A stretch of 64,000 nucleotides of DNA, taken from Mucilaginibacter straminoryzae (GTDB taxonomy: Bacteria > Bacteroidota > Bacteroidia > Sphingobacteriales > Sphingobacteriaceae). Position 1 is the stretch's first letter, and every line of letters starts with the position of its first letter. Shown here in pieces: positions 42,781-51,296 of the stretch. The stretch is from positions 372,001 to 436,000 of the forward strand of contig NZ_JALJEJ010000003.1 in NCBI RefSeq assembly GCF_022953055.1, written 5' to 3'. The translations under genes and the position numbers were made by a program. The notes beneath the pieces were generated by a model. That model saw nothing but the letters and a program-made list of their open reading frames with translations, was not told the DNA's origin and made no database searches.

Positions 42781-45333
42781 CTAATTAGTTACAGAAACAG
42801 TGCGCCCACCCCGGCCCGCTTTATTAAATACCCGGAAGTTAATTTTACCCCTGATAGTTAAAGGTTGCTTATACTCGCTGCTCTTAACGGTTGGGATACT
42901 GCCATCTGTGGTGTAACGGATGATAAAACCAGGGAATTGGCTATTCGCTTTAACCATACCACCATCAATTTCTACACCGGCAGTAGGTATCCGGTATTGG
43001 TAGCCTTTGTTGATATAGTCCAGTTTGGGTAATTCTTTTTTCCCCAACTGATTGCAAAATGCCACCCAGCTTTTTTGATATTTACCTTCGCTGGCAATCG
43101 GGTCTGGGTCTGTTGCCCAATCCGGATCCGGCGCCCATGCACGTTCGGCAAGTCCAAGTAGTTTTGGCAACAACATGTATTCCATGCGTTCTTTGCTACG
43201 AACAGTTTCACTCCACAACTGACCTTGTATACCTACGATATTTGCTTTTCCGGTTGCTGTTAAAGCCTCTTTGTGGCTTAAAACCTCGGCGGGTATCATA
43301 TTACCCAAATTATCCTCATGGCTATTCTTTAAATAGTTGAGCGGGATAAACTTAAATGGCTTATCTACATCTAAGTATCCGCCCCAGTAATAACCCGGTT
43401 CAGCGAATTCCTTATGATAAGCCATATCAAAATAAAGATTGGTTACACACGAGAGGATCACCGGGAAACCACCGTTTGCTAACCGATAGGCAAGATCTTC
43501 GGCGCCGCCGCCCAACACATTATTCCATACATACAGATGCATCCGACGTTGGGCGAAATCGGTATTCGGAACATTCTTGCTGATATTATTCACCAACTCC
43601 TTTTTTAAGCCTGCTTCTTCCCAGGCAGAAGTATACAGGTTGTGTTTCTTTAAAATTTCGTCAACGCGGGTATAATAGTAAAGCCAAAGCTGCTCGGTGC
43701 CTTCAATCTCCGGAAGCTCTGATCTTAACTTTTCTACAGAAGGTGACTTTTGCCATACACCAGCCGGTACTTCGTCGCCACCCATGTGAATGGTCTTGAG
43801 AGGCGCACCTGCTTCACGGTACATTTTCACCACTTCGTCTACAACGGTGCCAATAAAATTATAAGTAGATGGCATGGAAACATCCATCACGTTATCGTTC
43901 CAGTTCTGAACAGAACTATAAACAGATTTATCTTTCAGATCGTGCAGCAAATACCGGTGTGCTTCGGTTTTATCCCCGGCTTTCATTAGCCGGTTGTACC
44001 TGACGTCCATCGATTTGATTGCCGCCCTCGCATGGCCCGGGCTTTCAATTTCAGGTATGACCGTGATATGCCTTGCATTGGCGTATCTCAAAATCTCGAT
44101 ATAATCTTGCCGGGTATAAAAGCCGTTCCCAGCCGGGTTATCGGTATGCGGACCTGAACCATAAGCAGGTTGTAAATGATCTGTATTGGTTAAAGTATGC
44201 CCCCGGTGACCGCCGACACTTGTCAATTCGGGCAGTGAAGGAATTTCCAGTCGCCAACCTTCATCATCACTTAAATGAAGATGCAGCGTGTTCAATTTGT
44301 AAAACCCTAACAGGTCAATCACCTTCAATAACTGTTGCTTACTCTGGAAGTTACGTGCTACATCCAGCAACATGCCGCGATATCCAAAACGGGGTTTATC
44401 TTTAACGGTAACACAAGGCAGGTTTACAGTAGCAACTTTTCCGGCCCATGCATCAGCAGGTAGCATACTTTTTATGGATTGAATACCGTAGAAAGCTCCG
44501 GCACTATCTCCTGCGGAAATAGTGATACGACTTGGAGCAACGGTTAAATCATAAGCTTCTGCTTTCAGTGAGGGATCTTTCTTTATTACAATGCTTCCCT
44601 TAAAGGCTGCAGAAGGCTTACGCTTGAAGATTTGCTGTAGTTCACTTTTCAGATAGTCGCTCTCTTTTTTGAAAGCAGGATCGGACGAAACAGCAGTCGT
44701 GCCGCTTATGGTAAAATAGCCCGGCTGCCTGCTCAGGCTCGATGGCGTCGGAAAAATTATAGGCAGGCTACTTTCAGGAAGGTCTGTGATTACCTTGTTC
44801 TGTGTATAAACCTCTTTAGGCGTTACCGGCGCTATCTTATCTGCCGGGATCCGCATCAGTTGCTCTGCCTTTTCCGACGGTACAGCGATCACCTTTTTCA
44901 GCGCTACCTGCACATTTTCCTTATCGTTTTCTACGAAATATAAACCATCCGGGCCATCTGTAATATTTACCGCCCAGGCATCTGCTGTAAATTCTATCCG
45001 GACAGAATCACCCGGTTTCAATCCTTTAAAATCAGCGGCAGGTTCAAAGTAAAAAAGGTCGCCGTTGGCATGCGCCATCTTTACCGGCCCTTCTACAGTT
45101 GCAGGCAAAATCATACGCGGGAAGTTGAAGTAGATCTTCCACCCTGAAGATGGCAGTTCACCCACACCCGGGTTTGATAAGATCAGTTCGTCCCTGAACT
45201 GTTGTTTACCCTGATAATTATTCTGAAGTACTTCCCACTTTACCTGTAACTGGCCGGGGTTAAAACCCTTTTGTGCTTTAGTCTCCATAAAAACAGCCAG
45301 CAGCGCGCACATCAGAACAATTATCTTTTTCAT
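42781..45333 (-). CDS. Secreted GH20 beta-N-acetylhexosaminidase (chitobiase type)
   Basis: 850 residues with a signal peptide (AVFMETKAQ). The order of domains is as in Serratia chitobiase: an N-terminal carbohydrate-binding-like domain (about 25-170), the GH20b alpha/beta domain (about 180-320), the catalytic barrel (about 320-740) with the Asp-Glu pair in MGGDEVPAG (Asp520, Glu521), and a small immunoglobulin-like C-terminal domain with YTTDGSIPTVKSSEY. It removes terminal beta-linked GlcNAc (or GalNAc) by substrate-assisted catalysis. It sits between two GH92 genes, 23 bases after the upstream one, as part of the same transcript. The role in stripping GlcNAc from N-glycans or chitooligosaccharide is inferred. 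Confidence 0.92.
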   Translation of the reverse strand: MKKIIVLMCALLAVFMETKAQKGFNPGQLQVKWEVLQNNYQGKQQFRDELILSNPGVGELPSSGWKIYFNFPRMILPATVEGPVKMAHANGDLFYFEPAADFKGLKPGDSVRIEFTADAWAVNITDGPDGLYFVENDKENVQVALKKVIAVPSEKAEQLMRIPADKIAPVTPKEVYTQNKVITDLPESSLPIIFPTPSSLSRQPGYFTISGTTAVSSDPAFKKESDYLKSELQQIFKRKPSAAFKGSIVIKKDPSLKAEAYDLTVAPSRITISAGDSAGAFYGIQSIKSMLPADAWAGKVATVNLPCVTVKDKPRFGYRGMLLDVARNFQSKQQLLKVIDLLGFYKLNTLHLHLSDDEGWRLEIPSLPELTSVGGHRGHTLTNTDHLQPAYGSGPHTDNPAGNGFYTRQDYIEILRYANARHITVIPEIESPGHARAAIKSMDVRYNRLMKAGDKTEAHRYLLHDLKDKSVYSSVQNWNDNVMDVSMPSTYNFIGTVVDEVVKMYREAGAPLKTIHMGGDEVPAGVWQKSPSVEKLRSELPEIEGTEQLWLYYYTRVDEILKKHNLYTSAWEEAGLKKELVNNISKNVPNTDFAQRRMHLYVWNNVLGGGAEDLAYRLANGGFPVILSCVTNLYFDMAYHKEFAEPGYYWGGYLDVDKPFKFIPLNYLKNSHEDNLGNMIPAEVLSHKEALTATGKANIVGIQGQLWSETVRSKERMEYMLLPKLLGLAERAWAPDPDWATDPDPIASEGKYQKSWVAFCNQLGKKELPKLDYINKGYQYRIPTAGVEIDGGMVKANSQFPGFIIRYTTDGSIPTVKSSEYKQPLTIRGKINFRVFNKAGRGGRTVSVTN

Positions 45334-45356
45334 ACCAGGTTAATCTAATTCTTGGC

Positions 45357-47645
45357 TTAGGGTTTTGTAGAGTAGGGTCTGTCTTGCATTAATTTCCCGA
45401 AGTTCTTGTTAGGCTTGTCCCCCATCTCGAATGCCAGCTCTCCGCCTTTAGTTAAATCTGCGTGCGAGATGTATGATTTGGTATAGGGCTTACCGTTCAG
45501 CGTTACCTTCTGGATATAAATATTCTTGCTGCTGTTGTTCTTTGCTACTAAATGCATGGCTTTTCCACCAGGGAAATGCAGGGTAGCCTCATCAAACAGC
45601 GGGCTACCAAACACATATAAGCCATTTGCCGGGTTAGCCGGGTAAAAACCTAAAGACGAGAACACGTACCACGAAGACATCTGACCGACATCCTCGTTAC
45701 CAATAATCCCATCAGGTTTATCTGTATAAAAGTTATTAACGATGAACCTTACCTTTTCAGCAGTTTTCCATGGCTGACCTGCATAAGCATACAGGTAAGT
45801 TACATGGTGGCTTGGCTCGTTACCATGCGCATACTGGCCGATAAGACCAGAAATGTCTGGTGATTTTTCTTTACCCATATCGCCTTGCGCGATAAACAAC
45901 GAATCCAGTTTTTGGGTGAAGCGCTGTTCGCCGCCCAAAAGTTTCATCAGGCCCTCAACATCCTGCGGCACCAGCCAGGTGTATTGCCAACCATTACCTT
46001 CGGTAAAGTCGCCGTGCTCGTGGATAGAGGTGAATGGACTGTACGGTTCGCGCCATTTATCTGCCGAAAGGCGGCCACGCATAAACCCTGCTTTAGGATC
46101 GTAATAGTTCTTGTAGTTTTCGCCGCGTTTGCTGAAATACTGGTAGTCTTCCTGCTTGCCCAGTTTCTTCGCCACCCGCGCCAAAGCCCAATCGTCAATG
46201 GCGTATTCCATACCCATGGAAACAGAATTTGCAGTGCTGTCAGCAGGGATATAGCCTAATTTTTTCACAAACTTGATACCTAAAGTATCACGCATGGCAG
46301 TACTTTTCATTGCCTTGTAAGCCAGGTCAATATCGAACCCATGGAAACCTTTCAGGATGGCATCAGAAATCACCGGAACAGCGCTGTAACCCACCATACA
46401 GTAGTTATCATTCGCCATCAGGTGCCACATCGGCAAGCTGCCCTGCTGCTGATAAATCGCCAGCATGGTGTTGATCATGTCATTTACACGCTCCGGCTGC
46501 AAAACGGTGAATAACGGATGCGCTGCGCGGTAGGTATCCCAAAGCGAGAAGGTGGTTAAGTTGGTAAATTTTGCACCACGGTGAACTTTCTTATCTGTAC
46601 CCCAATAATCGCCGTTGTAATCATTAAATACAGATGGCGCGATCATGGTATGATAAAATGCCGTATAGAAAGTCTTCTTTTTAGACAGATCGTTGGTTTT
46701 CAGGTCCACCTTCTGTAACTCTTTGTTCCAGGCTGCATCTGCCGCGGCAACGGTGGCATTGAAATTCCATCCTGGAAGTTCTGCTTTGATATTTTCGAAC
46801 GCATTAACTTCACTTACCGGCGAAATACCAACCTTGATCAATACTTTCTCACCTGCTTTAGTGGCGAAAGTAACTACGCCTTTCGCTTTCGCAGATTGGA
46901 ATGAAGTACCCGGTTTTACTACTGTACTATCATAAACTGAGAAGTTTTTGATCGGTTTAGAGAATACCGCAGAGAAATAGATGCGTTGATCTGGTGCCCA
47001 ACCGGTAGAGAAACGGTAACCGGCGATAGTGCTGTCGTTCACCTTATGAATGTAAGTTTTAACAGGGGTATCCCAACACAAACCTTCCTGCAAATCAATA
47101 ATAATATGCGATTGATCTGATTTCGGGAAAGTGTATTCATGAAAACCTACACGCTTGGTGGTAGTTAGGCGAACACCGATGTTGTAGCGTTTCAATCTTA
47201 CCGCGTAATAACCCGGACGGGCTGTTTCTTCTTTATGGCTGAACTTAGAAACATAGCCGCTCTCCATATCTTTAATGGTGCCTTTGCTCATTTTCAAGGC
47301 GCCTGTAGTCGGCATGATGGAAATATCCCCAAGGTCGCCAATACCCGTTCCGCTCAAATGGGTATGCTGAAAGCCAACGATGGTAGAATCTGAAATGTGG
47401 TAGCCAGAGCACCAATCCCACCCTTGTGAAATATTACTCGGACCAAGTTGTACGGCGCCAAAGGGAACGTTAGCTCCAAGGAACACGTGACCGTGAAAAC
47501 CTGTACCGATAAAAGGGTCGACATATTTAGTAAGGCTTTCTTTAGGCTTAGCCTGGCTGAAGGCCTGGTTAGTCATCATCGCCCCCGCAACGGAAAGCAT
47601 CAGCATGCTGCTTAAGCTTCCCTTTGCAAATTTTAAAAACTTCAT
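45357..47645 (-). CDS. Secreted GH92 alpha-mannosidase
   Basis: 762 residues from the ATG at 47645. A TTG at 47651 would add two residues. A signal peptide is present (AGAMMTNQAFSQ). Motifs follow the family closely: YVDPFIGTGFHGHVFLGANV, HTHLSGTGIGDLGD, EGNGWQYTWLVPQD (Glu549), HGNEPSHH and GNEDVGQMSSW. It is more like the plus-strand copy (same HGNEPSHH and VPQD) than the 40391 copy. It lies 44 bases after the GH29 gene and 23 bases before GH20 in the operon. Together with GH125 and the other GH92 proteins it should remove the alpha-mannose residues of a branched glycan. Confidence 0.92.
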   Translation of the reverse strand: MKFLKFAKGSLSSMLMLSVAGAMMTNQAFSQAKPKESLTKYVDPFIGTGFHGHVFLGANVPFGAVQLGPSNISQGWDWCSGYHISDSTIVGFQHTHLSGTGIGDLGDISIMPTTGALKMSKGTIKDMESGYVSKFSHKEETARPGYYAVRLKRYNIGVRLTTTKRVGFHEYTFPKSDQSHIIIDLQEGLCWDTPVKTYIHKVNDSTIAGYRFSTGWAPDQRIYFSAVFSKPIKNFSVYDSTVVKPGTSFQSAKAKGVVTFATKAGEKVLIKVGISPVSEVNAFENIKAELPGWNFNATVAAADAAWNKELQKVDLKTNDLSKKKTFYTAFYHTMIAPSVFNDYNGDYWGTDKKVHRGAKFTNLTTFSLWDTYRAAHPLFTVLQPERVNDMINTMLAIYQQQGSLPMWHLMANDNYCMVGYSAVPVISDAILKGFHGFDIDLAYKAMKSTAMRDTLGIKFVKKLGYIPADSTANSVSMGMEYAIDDWALARVAKKLGKQEDYQYFSKRGENYKNYYDPKAGFMRGRLSADKWREPYSPFTSIHEHGDFTEGNGWQYTWLVPQDVEGLMKLLGGEQRFTQKLDSLFIAQGDMGKEKSPDISGLIGQYAHGNEPSHHVTYLYAYAGQPWKTAEKVRFIVNNFYTDKPDGIIGNEDVGQMSSWYVFSSLGFYPANPANGLYVFGSPLFDEATLHFPGGKAMHLVAKNNSSKNIYIQKVTLNGKPYTKSYISHADLTKGGELAFEMGDKPNKNFGKLMQDRPYSTKP

Positions 47646-47689
47646 ATTCAAAACGCTTAAAACTTTATCTGTTGTAATTTTTCTGATTG

Positions 47690-49819
47690 TTACTTCGTTA
47701 GTACGCCTAACTCCGCCACGGCTATTTTATTACCGGCCAATACGTGTTTGGTCTCAAACTTCACAAAACGAACATTAGCCGGTTGTGCAAACCGTACCAG
47801 TTGCTGAACCGGATTTGCCCTGATGTTCGAAAACTCCCCGGATGCAACTTGCGTCCAGTTGGTACCATCATTACTTACCGATACACTGTACTGGTCTACC
47901 ACGCCATCTGCTTTTTTATCCTGACGCGGCAGGTAAGTAATTGCAGAAACTGGGTGGCTGTTTCCTAAATCGATAGTTATAGCAGACGGTGTAAAATCTG
48001 TATTTGTATTGCTGCCACCGTAATAGAATGAATTCGGGTTTTCATCCGCTACCTGGTTCAGGTTATTCTGATCCGCGGGGACATCTGTTGTTATTTTCCA
48101 ACCTTCTTTGTTCAAACCAAATTCGCCTACACCTACTTCGCTCACCTGGCTGCCATCCGCAGCAAGGGCTTTTACTACGCCTCCATTCTTTAACGGAAAG
48201 CCTGCCTTATAAATTGCAGAAGCTTTGGTTGGTGTGCGACCGTCTGTCGTATAATAGATAGCAGAAACAGGCGCGTTGGTAGTTAAGGTCACGTTACCTT
48301 TCAGGTCGCGGGTTACTTTCGGTTTCTCCAGGTGAACAGGTTCTTTGTATAAGCCAAAGTCGCTCAGGGCGATACAAACCGGAGATTTAGTAATTCTTAA
48401 TCTGACTTTTGTTGTCGTAATATTTTGCGGCAAGCGGATCAAACGGTTTGAACCAATACTGGTTGCCGTAGCAATTTGGTTCCATTTGCCGTTCTGCCAC
48501 GCATCTACCGCAATGGCTTCTATCCGCTGGCCTAACTTAATGTTTTCCCTTAAACGGATAATGTTAAAGGTGGTATTGCTTTTTAAGTTGAGCACCAGCT
48601 CGGGTGTCTTTACCGCATCATCAGTCGCCCAGTAACTGTACCTGCTGGCATCTGTTAAAAACTGCGGACCGAATTTGGCGGCATTATTTCCCCTGATATT
48701 GCTGGCTTTTAAAGTAGCCCCTTTAGCCAGGTTAACCGCAAATGTTTTTCTTAGAATATCGCCGAACTGTTTTAGCGAGGTTACATCTTCCGGGTCAAGC
48801 AAACCATCGCGGTTAGGTGACAGGCCTAAGTCGAGGTTCGCCCCTCTGCCTACACTTTTGTAATAGAGGTCGAGCAATTCGTAAGGCGTTTTTACCTGGC
48901 TGTTCTGGCTGGCATGATAAAACCAGCCTGGTCTTAGTGATACATCGCATTCGGCAGGCATCCAGTGTTTGCCATTGCGGGTTCCTTCTATGCCCAACTC
49001 ATATTTGGTATAACCATTAGATGGTTTTTTGCCAGGGTCCGGCGCTACCGGATCATAGGTGGCCCAGCAGGTTTCACCGGCATAGCCTTCTTCGTTCCCA
49101 ACCCAGCGTACATCTGCGCCTATATCGCCAAAAATTACTGCCGATGGCTGCATTTTACGGGTGATGGCCCAGGTAGTATCCCAGCCATAATAAGTAGTGC
49201 GGTCAATCTTTCTCACTTCGCGCGTGCCGCCGTAATAGCCATCTCCTCCGTTTGCGCCGTCGTGCCACGAGATGAATAACTTGCCGTACCTGCTGTATAG
49301 TTCTTTTAGTTGTTTGCGGTAGATCTCTACATATTCAGGCGTGCCATAGAAAGCGCTGTTACGGTCCCAGGGTGAACAGTACAGGCCTAACTGCATACCT
49401 AATTTTTGGCAGGCTAACTGGTACTCTTTTACCATATCGCCTTTGCCGCCGCGCCAATTGCTTTTACTGATGTTGTGCTCTGTGGTAGCAGTTGGCCAAA
49501 GGCAGAGGCCATCGTGGTGCTTTGCCACCACAACAGCCCCCTTAAAGCCTCCGGCTTTTGCGGCCCCAATTATTTGCGATGCATTAAATTTAGCCGGATT
49601 AACCAGCTTGGGGTCTTCATCGCCGTACCCCCATTCCTTATCTGTATAAGTATCCACGCCAAAATGGATAATGCAATACATCTCCATTTCGTGCCAGTTA
49701 AGCTGCGCCTTGGTTGGCAAGGCTCCGTAAGGTGCAGGGGCCTTCTGCCCGAAGACATTAACACAATTCGAAACAACCGTTAAGGCGGTTATTAAACCAA
49801 ATATTTTGAAGCGTTGCAT
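47690..49819 (-). CDS. Secreted GH29 alpha-L-fucosidase with discoidin and chitobiase-like modules
   Basis: 709 residues with a signal peptide (VSNCVNVFGQ). The GH29 barrel (about 30-350) has the nucleophile Asp187 in ISWHDGANGG and the KHHDGLCLW motif. Two F5/8-type (CBM32-like) beta-sandwich regions are visible, about 350-480 and about 575-709. Between them is a small domain (about 490-560) with YYTTDGRTPTKAS, the same fold as the GH20 C-terminal domain. The modules should bind glycan near the enzyme. The second GH29 in this operon (55958) lacks them, so the two may act on different fucose linkages. Confidence 0.9.
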   Translation of the reverse strand: MQRFKIFGLITALTVVSNCVNVFGQKAPAPYGALPTKAQLNWHEMEMYCIIHFGVDTYTDKEWGYGDEDPKLVNPAKFNASQIIGAAKAGGFKGAVVVAKHHDGLCLWPTATTEHNISKSNWRGGKGDMVKEYQLACQKLGMQLGLYCSPWDRNSAFYGTPEYVEIYRKQLKELYSRYGKLFISWHDGANGGDGYYGGTREVRKIDRTTYYGWDTTWAITRKMQPSAVIFGDIGADVRWVGNEEGYAGETCWATYDPVAPDPGKKPSNGYTKYELGIEGTRNGKHWMPAECDVSLRPGWFYHASQNSQVKTPYELLDLYYKSVGRGANLDLGLSPNRDGLLDPEDVTSLKQFGDILRKTFAVNLAKGATLKASNIRGNNAAKFGPQFLTDASRYSYWATDDAVKTPELVLNLKSNTTFNIIRLRENIKLGQRIEAIAVDAWQNGKWNQIATATSIGSNRLIRLPQNITTTKVRLRITKSPVCIALSDFGLYKEPVHLEKPKVTRDLKGNVTLTTNAPVSAIYYTTDGRTPTKASAIYKAGFPLKNGGVVKALAADGSQVSEVGVGEFGLNKEGWKITTDVPADQNNLNQVADENPNSFYYGGSNTNTDFTPSAITIDLGNSHPVSAITYLPRQDKKADGVVDQYSVSVSNDGTNWTQVASGEFSNIRANPVQQLVRFAQPANVRFVKFETKHVLAGNKIAVAELGVLTK

Positions 49820-49843
49820 AAAAGGCAGATAATTAACTTTTTA

Positions 49844-51259
49844 TTAGCTTAACAATTGCGGGTTATGCTGGAACGTCTTCCACAAAAACTCGCCAAAAAT
49901 GGTATTCGCCCAAGCAAACCAGCTCCGGGTAAAATCAGCAGGATTATCTTTATTAAACGACTCGTGGATGAAACCTGTACCCGCATGGGTTGCCTGCAAC
50001 ATTTGAATACAATGCTTAATCTCTTTTGGATCTGTACTGGTCAAACCGCGGCTGATGAAGCTCAACGGCCAGATCATTCCATCTTTACCTACGTGCGGAC
50101 CGCCGATACCTTCGGCGATCTTGCTCTTATAGAAATAAGGGTTATTACCTGAAAGTACAAATTTACGGGTGTTCTGGTAGATGGGGTCCGAAGTACTTAC
50201 CGCACCCAGGTATGGCAGCGCCAGCAGGCTTGGTACGTTGGCATCGTCCATACAATTAACGTTACCCATACCATCTACCTCAAAAGCGTAAATCTTACCG
50301 GCATACGGGTGATTAACTATACCGTGTTTATGAATAGCCTGCTCTACTTCTGTCGCAAGCGCCAACAGTTCTGACGCCAGCTGACCTTCTTTCAATGTCT
50401 GCAATAACTCGGCAGTTTGCTTTAAACTGATTACTGCAAAGAAATTCGACGGGATGAGGTAAGGATAAATGGTTGCGTCATCACTCGGGCGGAACATAGA
50501 GCAAATCAGCCCAGTAGGCTTCACCGGGAAACCGTAACCGTCCATCGGTAATGTATCTGTCGGCTTGTTGGTATCACGCTGGAAATGATACGGCCCTTTA
50601 CCGGTTTTGCGTTGCTGAACTTTAAAGGTATCCAGGATAATCTTCACCCCTTTTTTCCAGTGATCGTCAAACGGTTGGGTATCGCCCGAGTTTTTCCAGT
50701 AGTGGTAAGATAAACGTAAAGGGTAACAAAGTGAGTCTATCTCCCATTTGCGTTCATGCACGCCTTTTTTCATGTCGGTGTGGTCGCTCTTCCACTCGCT
50801 TTCTTTAGTTTCGTCTTTATAGAAAGCATTCGCGTAGGGATCCAGCTGTACACAACGCATCTGGCGGTTAATCACACCGGCAACCATTTGCTGCAGATGC
50901 TTATCCTTTTTAATAAAGGTTAGATACGGCCACACCTGCGCCGAGCTGTCGCGTAGCCACATGGCATCTATGTCACCGGTGATCACATAGGTATCAGGCT
51001 TCCCGTCCAACGTGGAATGAAAAACCGTGGTATCTAAAGTGTTAGGGAAACAATTCTCAAACATCCAGGCCAATTCTTTATTCGGAACCTTTGCCTTAAA
51101 CTGTTTAATAGCGTCCTCTACAGCAGTGCTGGTGAAATTACGTTTTGCTACCGGCGGCCTATTGGTGGGGCGATCATCAAAAGCAGCAAAAACAGATTTA
51201 TTAACAAACAGCCCGGCTGTTAATAAGCCGGCCTGTTGTATAAACGTACTTCTCTTCAT
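49844..51259 (-). CDS. Secreted GH125 exo-alpha-1,6-mannosidase
   Basis: 471 residues. The N-terminus MKRSTFIQQAGLLTAGLF is a signal peptide with a twin-residue-like KR, but not a clear Tat motif. The family block TGDIDAMWLRDSSAQ is intact. The putative acid Asp175 lies in WEIDSLCYP, and the base Glu383 lies in AEGIGGPHVG. GH125 enzymes are metal-independent, inverting alpha-1,6-mannosidases. The gene lies between GH29 and the NagB fusion with gaps of 24 and 37 bases. It complements the GH92 enzymes in taking apart the mannose core. Confidence 0.9.
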   Translation of the reverse strand: MKRSTFIQQAGLLTAGLFVNKSVFAAFDDRPTNRPPVAKRNFTSTAVEDAIKQFKAKVPNKELAWMFENCFPNTLDTTVFHSTLDGKPDTYVITGDIDAMWLRDSSAQVWPYLTFIKKDKHLQQMVAGVINRQMRCVQLDPYANAFYKDETKESEWKSDHTDMKKGVHERKWEIDSLCYPLRLSYHYWKNSGDTQPFDDHWKKGVKIILDTFKVQQRKTGKGPYHFQRDTNKPTDTLPMDGYGFPVKPTGLICSMFRPSDDATIYPYLIPSNFFAVISLKQTAELLQTLKEGQLASELLALATEVEQAIHKHGIVNHPYAGKIYAFEVDGMGNVNCMDDANVPSLLALPYLGAVSTSDPIYQNTRKFVLSGNNPYFYKSKIAEGIGGPHVGKDGMIWPLSFISRGLTSTDPKEIKHCIQMLQATHAGTGFIHESFNKDNPADFTRSWFAWANTIFGEFLWKTFQHNPQLLS

Positions 51260-51296
51260 AACTTAGGATAGATATAATTGGTAAAACCTTTGTACG

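Noticed and set aside
48965..49279. 104-codon frame antisense to GH29
   Set aside because: Shadow of the GH29 barrel, with no independent support.
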